This document shows, piece by piece, positions 24,267 through 35,726 of a DNA stretch of 64,000 bases. Source of the stretch: Oehlia diaphana (Eukaryota > Glomeromycota > Glomeromycetes > Glomerales > Glomeraceae); assembly GCA_003833135.1 (NCBI GenBank), contig QZLH01000296.1:1-64000 (forward strand). The letters are read 5' to 3'. Position numbers and translations under genes: made by a program. Under the pieces are notes generated by a model. That model ran no database searches, was not told the origin of the DNA, and saw nothing but the letters and a program-made list of their open reading frames with translations. Position 1 is the stretch's first letter; each line of letters opens with the position of its first letter.

Positions 24267-24402
24267 TTTTTAGTGATGATAAAATTTAAAGTGAATTAAA
24301 TATTAAATTAAAAAAAAATTAAATTTACAGATTTAAAGTAATTAAAATATAAAATTAAATACAAATGAATATACGAAAAAAAGTTCAATGTATTAAGAAA
24401 AA

Positions 24403-25355
24403 TTAATTTCCATCGAAACCCAATGGGCGTAACAACTGTATAACAAGTTTCATAAATTTGATGTACTGTTCTTCGGGTACTTCTTCATCACTGAAACGTG
24501 CTCGCTCATAACCTTCAACGTAAGCATTTCCCAATTCACGATCAATGATTCCATGTTCTACCAAAAAATCAATATATCGTTGAACAGACATCGACGGCTG
24601 ACGTGTCAAGAAGGATGAATTTTTTACAACTTGTTTCTCTTTAATAATTTATTGATAAATTTAGTAATAATAACAAATTTATGTATTAGCTTAGTGAAAT
24701 CGCTTACCTAATACCGAGAATGTTTCAATGATTGAAGATCTAAAATGTATATTATCATAAGGAGAACCTGAACAGAAATAAAATTCACGCGATATATAAT
24801 ATATGTCTCAGATATCTTAGAATTCCCGAAATAAGATAATACCTGGTATTCCCCACCCTGGTTGGCATCCGTCCTCAGGTCTCGGTTTTACATCAATCCT
24901 AGAAACGCGTATTAATTCTGAAACAATAAGATTATCCACAGACTAGAATGGAATTAATATTTAGTTAAAAACTTATTCTTAATGAAGTCTTATTATTTAA
25001 ACATCTTATACCTTTGGTGAGTCTTTTGGGATGTGAGACTTTGGTATATCATTTAAAGCTCTTTTTACATTAAATAAGCGGCCAAGGCCCAAAATAAAAG
25101 CAGCAATACCCTATCAAATATATTTCAAAAAGTACGCTTTGATTAATAACTTTAAAGAATAAGTCTTGTTAAATAAAACTTTACCGTTAAAAAGTAACTT
25201 CCTCCCGCAATTATGACAAACGTTTTATTTGTAGGATCTGCCGCTACAGCTTGAATAATAATATCGAGCGCAGAAGTACTAACAGTAACAACGGTCAAAA
25301 GCATAAGAAATATTATTATGCTCGTATATAATATTATACCAAAACTATTTTTCAT
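24403..25355 (-). CDS. DLT1: Dlt1-like two-TM membrane protein
   Basis: Exons (from the start) 25185-25355, 25012-25110, 24843-24942, 24708-24767 and 24403-24629 give 218 residues. An N-terminal membrane segment (about 5-27) is followed by a lumenal-type loop (SALDIIIQAVAADPTNKTF). A second segment (about 46-68) leads to GRLFNVKRALNDIPKSHIPK, then KPRPEDGCQPGWGIPG. The C-terminus is SMSVQRYIDFLVEHGIIDRE...YERARFSDEEVPEEQ. This order matches fungal Dlt1 (defect at low temperature 1), whose molecular role is not known. It is shorter than the yeast protein. The gene lies head-to-head with ADA3 across 323 bp. Confidence 0.8.
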
Positions 25356-25678
25356 GACCAGCGAAAAAAAAAAAAAAAAATTGGATGGTTTATAAGATCT
25401 GGTTGGGTGATTGATAATATATAGTCATTTGACTTGTCATACAGTATACATACTTGACTTTCACAGTGAAATCGTACATTTCCTTAATACTTGTTTTAAA
25501 ACATTTTTAATTTACAGATTAAGCAAATTTAGTGTTATACTTGTTTTATCTTTATTTTCAAGAACTACATTTTTTCTTATACTTTAATAGTAATGAACTC
25601 AGTTTATAACTAACAAAATTTACCGATCGCAAAGTTATATTTAGTTCAAAGCCGCGAAGTCTATAATAAACTACAACC

Positions 25679-27742
25679 ATGATCAACGGTCAAAAAAAAT
25701 TTTCAACTATCCGTCCAATTAAAAAACGAGATCTAAAAAAGCTAATTCATAAAAATTCATCGGTATCAAATCATATCAATTCTTCTTCGTCTTTTGCCTC
25801 TTTTGGATTATCTACTAATACCAGAGTTGATAAATCTGATTTACAGAATGTTAAAAAAGAATTAAAAGCCATAGGAAATAAGGCATTAGATAGAAAAGAA
25901 GAATTTGAAAGATGTATAGAAAATTTGGATGAACGTAGTAGTGCAATAAGTAATTCATTTGGAAGTGTAATTCATGCTGGTGGAGTTGTAGCAAGGCTAG
26001 GAAGCCCCAATTTAAAAAGAAGTGCAAGTCCCACTATACCTAAGGTAGGAAGCCCACATAATAATCGAATAGGGAGCCCGAATGTACATAAAAATTCAAA
26101 AGAGAAAGGATCCAAGAAAAAAGGAGCTAGTATTAAAGTAAAAACAGAAGATTCAGGTGAATTTACTTTTTTATAATCATTTGATCTGGCTTATACTCTT
26201 TGATGTTGGTTTTGATGATCATTCAATTTTGCACAGATTTTGATGACCTATATGATCCTAGACCTCAGAGAAAAGAGTCTTCAAAGACTAGCTCGTAAGA
26301 AACATATTTTTCTTTATAGTTTGTACATCCTTTATATTATGGTAATAATTTGTTTTACTTTTTTATAGCGGTACACATAGGAAGAAAAAGATGCTAAAAA
26401 GAAGCACACTGAGCGAAGATGATAGCGATTTCTCAGATTTCGAAAAAGTAAAAGGTTCAAGAACTTCGACACCAAATCGTACTGCCCAAAATAAGACTTT
26501 GGTTAGTTGTTTTATTAAAGTATAAAGCTTTATATGACCAAGTTGTTGTTGTTCAATAAATTGGGAATCTTTTTTTTTTTACAGAAGTCAGGAAATGCAG
26601 GATCCTTTAAAAAGAGAAAACGTAGTACTTCAGAAGTTACTAATGCGGCAACGGATGATACACCCGTTGTCAAATCAAATGTGGCGATTAAGACATTTTA
26701 TGACTACGTTGAACCTTATGTTAGAGATTTTAAAGATGAAGATGTACAATTCTTGGAAGCAAAGGTAAATTTTATTATAACTTTGTTTAGTCTTTTAGTC
26801 TAATAAGAAATTTTTTAATTTGAAGGGAGACGATATAACGCCTTACGAAATTCCGAAACTTGGAAGACACTACGTAGAAGTTTGGGCTGAAGAAGAACGT
26901 AACCTTCTTCCTCAGACACCGGATGAACTAGAATCGCGCCGAGATGATCATATGGATATCGATGGACCTCCAAAGTCCCATGATGGTGATGATGAACAAC
27001 GATCTGCTAATTTCATAGTCGACCGTTTATTAGCAGCTTTTCTTGAATATCCGGAAGCCTCAAATTTCATAAATCAACCTGATGAGTCACAAGTAAATGG
27101 TCAGAATGGACATTACGAAAGGGTTGAAATGGACCGAGATAAATCCATGGACGATCGACTCAAAAGAGAGCTTCAAGCATTGGATTTAATGGATGAAAAC
27201 GATGTTAGTAATAGTCATCAATTATTATATTATTTATGAATTAACATAAATCTATTATTATATAGGTGCAATGGGACGAACGAGAAGACGATGAAATAAG
27301 CATTAAATTGCGAGAATTACAAGCAAAACTCCGTGAACAAAGCAAACGGAACAATTATCGTAAACAGATCTTGATCGAAAAGGTAAAAGCCCAAATAGGT
27401 TGGCAACAGTACCAATCATATTTAGAGACCCTTGACACACAAATCGAGGAAGCTTACTTGGCTAGATTTGTGAGTAACTTCTTTTCACTACGTATGTATG
27501 TACACGTATATAGACTTATAGTCTTATCCTTATACAACACTTTTTAGCCTGAAAAGGATAAATCAAAAATTACAAAGACCAAGAAAAACAAAAAGCCGAC
27601 GCCGTTACTTTCAGAAGTCGAGTCACTTCTTGACCAACGTAAAAAGCTGGTTGAAGGTATTGGCGCTTCTTTTGCTCCGGAAGAATATTCTTTCACGCCT
27701 GGTAAATTACTTTTCGACAAAGAGGCGCTTGCAAAATTGTAG
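25679..27742 (+). CDS. ADA3: SAGA complex subunit Ada3/Ngg1
   Basis: Exons 25679-26156, 26237-26294, 26369-26501, 26585-26764, 26826-27203, 27266-27469 and 27548-27742 give 541 residues. The N-terminal half is basic and Ser-rich, with repeated GSPN/GSPH words. The conserved part begins near DYVEPYVRDF and contains ITPYEIPKLGRHYVEVWAEE. The C-terminal Ada3 domain follows: DDEISIKLRELQAKLREQS, QQYQSYLETLDTQIEEAY and EVESLLDQRKKLVEGIGASF. Ada3 links the Gcn5 acetyltransferase and Ada2 in SAGA/ADA coactivators in the nucleus. Each intron keeps the reading frame. Confidence 0.9.
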
Positions 27743-27944
27743 CATTATCTGGTCAGATTATATAATTGGCCCGTGTATTCGTAAATGAATATGAAGTTTC
27801 ACCTTGATAATGGGACAATATATATATTCTTTGATATTTCAGCATGAAATGCATTTAGAGTAGTTAATATATTAATTTAGAGGTAAAAAGTTTGCAGGTT
27901 GAACTTTTACTTTTAAAGTATCATGTATATACGCATCAATTATG

Positions 27945-27981
<37 letters not shown>

Positions 27982-29048
27982 TGCAGTCACGGTCATCACG
28001 CATTTATTATAAGAAAAAAAACGAGAAATGATATATCTAATATTTCTAATTGTCTTTTTAATTTGTAATTTATACACATCATGTATTTTGGCAATAATAA
28101 ATAATGTGGTGTCTAATAGTTATCTTTTAATGATCGCGTATTTTATACCTAAATTCACGTGATATACAGTGATCGTAAAACGCGCTATACGATGAAATGC
28201 CGACGGATCAAAAACGTTGAGATGCTCGATAACCTTTTAAGGTTAAATTCTGTTTGCATTTCTAACAAAAATAGAAGCAATACACGATATACTGGCTCGA
28301 GGAGTATTTATAGTATTTATAACCTTTTTCTTCTTTCTGGAAGTCGCGACAGTTTGTAAGATTTACTTCATGCCAAAGATGCAAAAGGTGCTTTGGGTAT
28401 ATTTTATTCCCTAACCCTTAGACCCATTCGTGGGTTAGGTAGGTTGCAGTTTGTAGCCTACCTTTTTAATGAGTTTTATGACCACGTTTGCTCATTTAAA
28501 AATAATTAAACAGGCTGCTATTCGCAAACATCACCTAGCATCCAAAGTTGGTTAAATTGGAGAAGCTGCAGTTTGTCTATTAAGTGTTCGCACTGTCTGA
28601 CTTCTAAAGCAGATCTAAAAGTGGAGTTTTTCTAATTTGTAATAATAATAAAAAAGTCAAATGAAATTCCTGGACCAAAGAATAAGGTGCTTTGTTCTAA
28701 GTTGAGAATATATCATTATGTATAATTTTTAAAAGTCGCCATTCTCATAAACTTGTTCATCGTATCCTATATTCAATGATTTTGGTAATTATGATGAAAC
28801 TGCGGTTGTTTATAGGAGTTTCCCGCCAAACTTCTAAAGTGAATTCATAGCCGGTTTTTTCATGTATTCATCCTTATTCGTAAGAGAGTCATTATCTGTT
28901 GTGATTTCTTGAGCGTTGAGGTATGAATACTGTCTAACATTTACAGATTGAGGCATTAATAAAAAAGTTGAATTTTATTCGATATGCAATCAAATTTAAT
29001 AATAATAATTAGAAGTAGGATAATTATGTTCTTTTAATGTTTTATTCT
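27743..29048. other. 1.3-kb convergent intergenic region
   Basis: Lies between the 3' ends of ADA3 and KRI1. Contains a T tract of about 30 nt near 27950-27980, then more balanced sequence. That part has a CCTAACCC / GGGTTAGG hairpin (28410-28439) and two AGGTGCTTTG words (28388 and 28687). No protein gene is supported; a non-coding RNA is possible. Confidence 0.5.
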
Positions 29049-31708
29049 TTACCCATTTTTTTTCTTATTCTTTTTTATATTACTATCGTTATCATGTATT
29101 TTAACCTTTTTACTCTTATTTTGTTGTATTCCAATCAATTGTTTTCCTTTTTCTTCATTAACTTTACGTTTAATTGATTTTGAATTTTTTGATTTGTATT
29201 TTGGAGGACTTTTTTCTGAAAGATCAAGTTTTTTACGAAACTGCCTTAATCTTTTCTTTTTAGAATATTTTTTTAGATCATTCTCCACAACAGGTTCAGG
29301 TCGATATCTGAATAATCAATTAATTATTTAATAAATATAAAAATAATTAAATAATTATAGATTAATATTAAACTATTTACTTACGGTGCTAATTTTTTTA
29401 GTGATACAAATTCATTTAAATCTTTTTCGTCCGCTAATAATATTTCGGCGGCAGTTAAACCAAATGAAACCGGTTTAGTTTGTCTATATTTGAATCTTAC
29501 GGGAGTATCACCAATCTAGAATTAAAAAGTATATGATTTTTTACTTATTTCTCTTCACAGATAACTAAATACAAACTTACAATATCTTCATAATCCAATT
29601 GATAATATTCATCCAGATATTCATCAAATTTCTTTTTAGTTTTCTTCTCTATATGAAGAACCCTTTTAGTTTTATTTAATAAATAAATAGACGACGAAGT
29701 AACTTACTTTTTTGGGATTTGGTCTCGTCATATTTCTTTCCACCTGGCAAATAATCTGCATCCATATTAAAATCGTCTCCAATAACGCCTTCAGATTCTT
29801 GATCGTCGCCATCAAATTTATTATATTCTTTAACAACATTTATTATAGAATTAATATTTTGATCGTTGCTATTGCTATCTATGATATCACCTATGCAGAT
29901 ATCATCATTCCATTCTGGCTTTTCATTATCAGCCTAATTTTAGTGAATATAAAAATTGTTATTTAAATTACATCGTTTACTCTGGAAAGAGCAATATAAG
30001 CAACTGACCTCTCCCGCATAATAATCATCATCAAATATTTTACGCATTTTTTTATCATATTTATTAGGATCGAAATCTTCTTCAAGATCAACATCATCAA
30101 AACCAACAGCTAAACCATAATCAAAATGACATCAATTTTCTGCTTAGTCAAAACAATCTACAAAATTATAATACATACTATCATTGCCTGTTATTTCTTT
30201 TATTTTTCGTAATTTTTCAAAAATCTCCTTCTTCTTGAGATTCTTGAGTCTCTTTAATTCTTCTATCTTACGTTTTTTCTCTTCTTCTTTTCGATCTGAA
30301 CGCGTTTGACGTTTAAGTTTACGCGTATTATCAGTTCTTTTAATTAAATAACAATGGTTACTACTCTATATATTGAGTATGTAAGTTTAACAAATAATCT
30401 TCAATAACAAACCTTCGCATTAATCCTTCAAGGTTACGAGAATATGTAATCACTTTATTACTCCCACTAAAAATAATAAAAATCGATTTTAATACATTCA
30501 TGATACAAAATTTTTAACAACCATATGTATCATATTAATTGCTTACTCTTCCTCGAAACGGAAATTATATTTGCTCTCGAACTGGTCGACAGCTTCCTCA
30601 AATTTTCTATCTTCCTCATCGTGATGTTCTGCAATAAGTTCTTCATACGACGGAATTTTATCAGATTCTTTGTCAATCCAACCACGATTAAGGATAAAAC
30701 TAAAAGGTAAAATTTACGATTACTATATAAAAACAAGGAATCTACATACAATATATAAATTAGCTCACTTCATTAGAAAGGCTTCATCCTCATTTACATT
30801 TGGATTGTTTTTATAATTTTGCCATTGTTTAAGAGTTTCCGCATCATTGGCATCCGCCATACTTTCTAGTAAAAACTTTTGATAATCATCTTCTTCGGCT
30901 TTCAATTCTTCAGCCGATTTATGTCGTTGAATCAAAAAATCGTCATCATTATCAGAAAAATCGAATTTAGAAGTAGCCGCCTTAAATTCTTCTTTCAACT
31001 TTTGCTCTTCTTGTACAGGTGCTAATTCAATATTCCCCTTGATTTTAGAATTATCTATTATACCACCATTTTCTAATAATATGTTGCGATTGTAATCCTT
31101 TAAATTCATAGGTTTTGCTTCTAACTATAAATAATGGATACTTCAGTATACAAATTTGTCAGTTCATTGTTTTTGTTCGCACAAGAATTCTAACCTTTTT
31201 TTCTCGTTGTTTATCCAACCATTGCTCACGTGCTTTTTGCATTTCTTCTTCTAAGTTTTAGAAAATTTTTAAAATATTTATATCAAAAGAATCGCTAATT
31301 ACATTATTAAAAAAAATTAATTACCTGCAAAAAAATTTGATTGAGAGTCATAGACTTTTGGATCTTTTGATTTTATCGCAATAATCGTTTTCATAATTTG
31401 CGCGTCTACCTCTGGAGTAACTAATTCTCCAAACTCGTCCTCTTCTTCAGAAGTTGAAGATTCATCAGCTTCATCGGAATCGAAGTTGGCGACATCACCA
31501 TACTTTTCTTTGACTATTTGTCAATGTCGGATACACCGTTCTGTGATGTCAGTTCAATTTATAAATAGAGTATTACGACAACACTGAAATTAAGTTATAA
31601 AACCTGCTCACGTTTTGAAAGTTCTTCGCCTCTTTTTCTCTCCTCATATTTTTTAGCAAATTCTGAATTTATGGTTAATTTTACTGGTGGATCTTCTTCA
31701 GAATCCAT
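29049..31708 (-). CDS. KRI1: Ribosome biogenesis protein Kri1
   Basis: Twelve exons from the start: 31612-31708, 31325-31513, 31195-31250, 30769-31124, 30547-30699, 30413-30466, 30179-30336, 30009-30109, 29708-29933, 29581-29648, 29385-29515, 29049-29307; 615 residues. Kri1 is a nucleolar factor of small-subunit (90S/40S) assembly. Family signatures are ELSKLKEKYGDVANFDSDE and SKDPKVYDSQSNFF near the start, then NRGWIDKESDKIPSYEELI, RRTDNTRKLKRQTRSDRKEE, DDVDLEEDFDPNKYD and LDEYYQLDYEDI, ending in a Lys-rich nuclear tail. Exon 1 needs the GTGAGC donor at 31611; the later GT would shift the frame. The gene is divergent from the BORCS8-like gene, with only 107 bp between start codons. Confidence 0.92.
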
Positions 31709-31815
31709 TACTTTAAACGAATATGATTAATTGATACTAGTAAGTTATATCTGTACGATCAGGTGATCTGTACCATGAATTTGATATCCATCAGTTTCTT
31801 GATAATCTCTTAAAA

Positions 31816-32600
31816 ATGGACACTTCGGCCACTTCGCCAAACGAACAGGCATTTTCAGCCTCTAATATAAATACTGTTTCAGTTCAAGCACTTCCTATAA
31901 AACGGCCTAATTCTTCACAAAAATATGATAATGCTGTTTCTTTTTCAGCGCTTTCTTCAGTATTTGCAGATCAAAAACCTTCAACTTCTTTAGTTAGCAA
32001 TTGGGCTCCCTCTTCTTTTGGTTCTCTGACTTCTATTGATCAATTTTTTCTAAACTCTAAAAAAACGTCCAGTTCTAGCTTAAACTGGCTTGGTATGGCG
32101 GGTGGAAATAACAATGTTGATTCACCGGATCCTGTTATTCAAGATGCAAATTTGAAGGAAAAAGTTAAGAAAGGTGTTTGTGAATTCGTACATATTATGT
32201 AATTTTTTTTTTGTTAAAAAAAAAATTAATTTCTGAATAATTAAACAGCCTACATAGATTTAGAAATATATGGTCGTCAATTATATAATGATTCTTCTCT
32301 CGGATTGTACCATATGAGTGAACATATTCGTAAAAGAGTGCCACAAATCGTGGAAGATAAGGTAACTTTCTTTTTAAATCATTTAGGGTTTAGCAATATT
32401 TATAATTAATATCCTTAATTTTAATAAATTAGAAAGTATTAACTAGTTTAACTAAAGATGTTGAAGTTACTTTAGAAGATATGAAAGATTCTTGTGAAGT
32501 AATAGAATCTATGCCAACAATCCCTTGCTTTAATAATATTAATGAAATGTTAAAGCGTACTTTAGAAATGGTTGAAGCTAAAAATAAGGATAATGTATAA
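31816..32600 (+). CDS. BORCS8-like protein (BORC complex subunit)
   Basis: Exons 31816-32173, 32249-32361 and 32433-32600 give 212 residues. The first ~110 are low-complexity Ser/Asn-rich. The last ~95 form a helical unit (ALKEKVKK-like start, then LYNDSSLGLYHMSEHIRKRV, a long amphipathic helix, and NEMLKRTLEMVEA). This resembles animal BORCS8/MEF2BNB (SVALYRLQEHVRRSLPEL...VEGLLKQA). BORC controls lysosome positioning through Arl8; a fungal role would be vacuole or endosome positioning. The assignment rests on residue pattern and helix order only. Confidence 0.6.
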
Positions 32601-33030
32601 CACTATTTAAATACCCGAATACAATACAAATATTGTTCAAGTACACGTGGTACTCTCACAAAAAGGATATTAGATTTCTTTACAAGGCGGATATTCATAA
32701 AATTTAAGGGAATATTTTACGTTTAAGAAAATATTAATTATAGCATTTATTAATTATATTTAATGATAATGTACTTTCGTTTTTGATGATATTGTAGTAT
32801 TATATGGTTATCTAGTCCACGAAAAGAAGTGAAATGTAATAGCCAAAAATAACTGCTTTTATCATTAAAATATTCACATTAAATTCAACCGTCAAATAAT
32901 TTCAACCTCTCAAAATCAATTACAATTTCAAATTCGAGAATTTCAGATTTCTTTATTTATTAGGTTCTTGTTTTTTTTATTATTATTCGATATATATTAA
33001 TATAAAGAGATTATAATTAAGTTGAAAAAA
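32601..33030. other. Intergenic, convergent
   Basis: 3' regions of the BORCS8-like gene and the M50B-like gene. Nothing else seen. Confidence 0.5.
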
Positions 33031-34174
33031 TCATTTAGGTGAGGAGGATGAACTTGTTTGGCCATTATGTTGCTTGAAAACAACCAATCCAGCCAAAACA
33101 CCAATCCCTAAAAATAAAAAACTAATAATCAACCAAATAAATCCCCATATTTGAGATGGACAGCATTTACATTCTTTAGCAAATTTACTAGCATCTGATT
33201 CGTTGACTTTACGGAAAACTAAGAACAAAAAAAATATTTTTTAATATTGAAAATCACTAAACGTTGTAGTTATAAGGAAATAAACTTACCCAAGTCATCC
33301 ATAATATCCCATAGAGAATAAAGACAAGACATTACACTTTTCAAAAAGATAAAAGGTTAATAAATAAAAATTATTTATTCTGCAAACATGTAGTAAATTA
33401 AAACTTACCCAACAAATAACACGAAATATTTTAATCCAGCACCCTTATCAATAAACCATAATAACACAATAACACCAACAAAGAATATAGTAAGTCCTCT
33501 TAATAACCAATTTCTTGCCCAATATAAAAGTGCAATTAATATTATGCCAAGAACGATCGATGCAACTTTTAATACGATTCTATTGTCAGTATCATCAAAA
33601 CCGCAAAATATAAATATTGCTCCTATAAGAGATGACCCAAGATACCCTAGGAATAATAAGTAAAAGAATTTAGTATTTATGCCATGCAATGATCTTTGCG
33701 AACTAAATCTTAACATACCAGCTGGTAAAGTACAGCATGACATTCCCCCTCTCTAAAATAATTTAATTTAGTAAACGTCTTCTAATACTAAAGCTTTTCA
33801 AATGCAATCGCGATTAGTTACCATCCTTGTTGCACCTCCTTCATCGGGATCGATTTGGATTGACTCAATTTTAGCTCCAGTACAACATCCCGCCGCAGCA
33901 TGCGAAAATTCATGTAAAGCAACTGTTAATAACTAATATAAAATAGCTAAATTAGATTAATAATCGATTACGAATGGTATTATTAAGAAATTATAATAAA
34001 TCAAACCTTGAACGGATATAAAATAATTTTTAATACAGGTAAGTGCCATAGAATGAGTATAGCTAGTGCATACGCTCCAATAATAATGAGTGTGATTCTT
34101 TGTTCTGGTGTAGGTCTTAACCTATCTACCACGTCTTGACCTGTAACAGCTCTAGGTTCTAGTATAACAGGCAT
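33031..34174 (-). CDS. M50B-like membrane zinc metalloprotease
   Basis: Exons from the start: 34007-34174, 33822-33932, 33719-33752, 33409-33646, 33290-33336 and 33031-33218; 261 residues. A first membrane segment (ITLIIIGAYALAILILW) leads to the zinc motif H63-E64-x2-H67 (LHEFSHA). It is followed by CCTGAKIESIQIDPDEGGAT, which matches the peptidase M50B-like family. Several further membrane segments and a cytosolic KECKCCPSQIWG loop follow. Related fungal and plant proteins are uncharacterised; intramembrane proteolysis is the family expectation, not shown here. The C-terminus is Ser-rich. Confidence 0.82.
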
Positions 34175-34596
34175 ATTTTTATGTGTAAAATATATTTTAA
34201 ACGTACTTTCTTTTTACCTTCGTTACCAAAATTTTGTTTGAAGAAGTAACTTTTAACGTAATAAAAAAACGGAAAGTGGCACTACACGGGACTATAATAC
34301 AAAGGCTTTGACAGCAGCAGTAAGGCGAAGTCTCTTTTTATACATTATTATACAAAATTTTTACATGAAGTGAAACGTACATCTGTACAACGAACCCCCC
34401 TCAAAAAAAATCATATTTATTTATGATTATTTATGATATCATATAAGCTTGGCTATAACAATGTTTTTAGTTTATCATTTGCATATACCAACTACCAAGA
34501 CATATTTTCTATTTCTGATCATTATGTAATATATGTAATATACATCCAAAGCTGCCTAGAGCGGGATATGTATGGTTACGCACAACCTTTGTGAGA

Positions 34597-34815
34597 GGTG
34601 GAAAAGGATCATCTTACCACACCACCTGTCACAATATAAATAGTACTTTAAATGTGGTAGTACAGGTGATATATAATGCAGTGACAAATAGAGATCAGGC
34701 CAGTAAAAAAAAACTAAGTCCCTCAGAAACATAATAAAAAACGTAAACAGGTAAGCACGTGACGATGTGACAAAAACATCACAGGGGTGGTGTGGTAAGA
34801 TGATTCGGTGGAAAA
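34597..34815. mobile_element. Mutator-like MITE with 9-bp target duplication
   Basis: Inverted ends ATCATCTTACCACACCACC (34608-34626) and GGTGGTGTGGTAAGATGAT (34786-34804) are perfect over 19 bp and extend inward after a 2-bp indel. The outer direct repeat GGTGGAAAA occurs at 34597-34605 and 34807-34815. A 9-bp target duplication plus TIRs is typical of Mutator-like elements. The ~150-bp interior has no coding capacity. Confidence 0.7.
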
Positions 34816-34873
34816 TCAATGTAATAAAATAATACCGATTTCAGTGAAAATTAATGATAATTGATTAAAGGAG

Positions 34874-35125
34874 TTTGCTATTTATCACCAGCGGTAATCA
34901 TCACCGGTATCACGAGATTTTTAAATTTTGGCCGGAATTAAGGAATTAACATACAAATTTCCAATTTTGGAATATGAGTAACGTTACACAATCCAAAAGG
35001 CAATTTTATTTCTCATAAAAATGGAGGAATGAGTTATACAAGATTCCAAAAAAGGAAATTTACATGTAGATCACTTAATTCCGGCCAAAATTTAAAAATC
35101 ACGTGACACCGGTGATTCATAGCAA
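34874..35125. mobile_element. Foldback/MITE with TTGCTAT ends and GGCCGGAATTAAG motif
   Basis: Left arm 34874-34942 and right arm 35074-35125 are reverse complements over TTGCTAT, ATCACCGGT, TCACG and TTTTTAAATTTTGGCCGGAA. The left arm carries a 16-base extra segment that looks like an internal duplication of ATCACCGG. ATTGATTAAA occurs on both sides (34860-34869 and 35130-35139) and could be a target duplication. Confidence 0.65.
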
Positions 35126-35726
35126 TTTTATTGATTAAATTGTTAATTTAAAAACACTTCGAATAAGACTGTGCGTGAAACCATTAAATGATACGTTATT
35201 AGTATAGCTTTTATTGTTAACCTAAGGTATTAATTAATATCCAGTAAATTTTATTTTTTCAAAACATTTAATTATCTATTGGCCGGAATTAATAGTAATT
35301 CTGAAAAAGTTGCCATATAAGGATAGGTGAATTTTACAATATTATTTTTACTCATCATGTACAGCGAAACTAACCTTAAGAAATAGCCAGAAGTTCATTA
35401 AATTGGGTCTGCATAAAAAAATTATATCGTTAGAACATGTAAATAAGACACGATGACTGATGACATTTTTGACTTTTATGACTTATACCTAGTTTCAGGT
35501 AACATAGGGTATTGAAGTCTGGCTATTGGTTTTATAGTCTCACCACTAACAAGGCATCGTAATACATAGCAAGAAAAATAGTGCGAACTTAATCGTTTCC
35601 ATAATAACAAATATTGGAAGAATATTGCTGATAACGGAATAGGTAAATTCTAATAGCCCAAATCGAAACAAATTCGTTACAAATTAATTAAATTTTCATG
35701 TATCACATCACATATTAGAAACGAAT

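Larger units (their letters stand above)
34175..35726. other. Intergenic region carrying two inverted-repeat elements
   Basis: No gene. Holds a ~200-bp element with 9-bp flanking direct repeats (34606-34806) and a ~250-bp foldback (34874-35125). A further GGCCGGAATTAA word lies at 35281-35292, possibly a remnant of the foldback family. Confidence 0.7.

Noticed and set aside
34556..34819. 87-codon minus-strand frame
   Set aside because: It spans the Mutator-like MITE and reads through its inverted ends; no coding signal.
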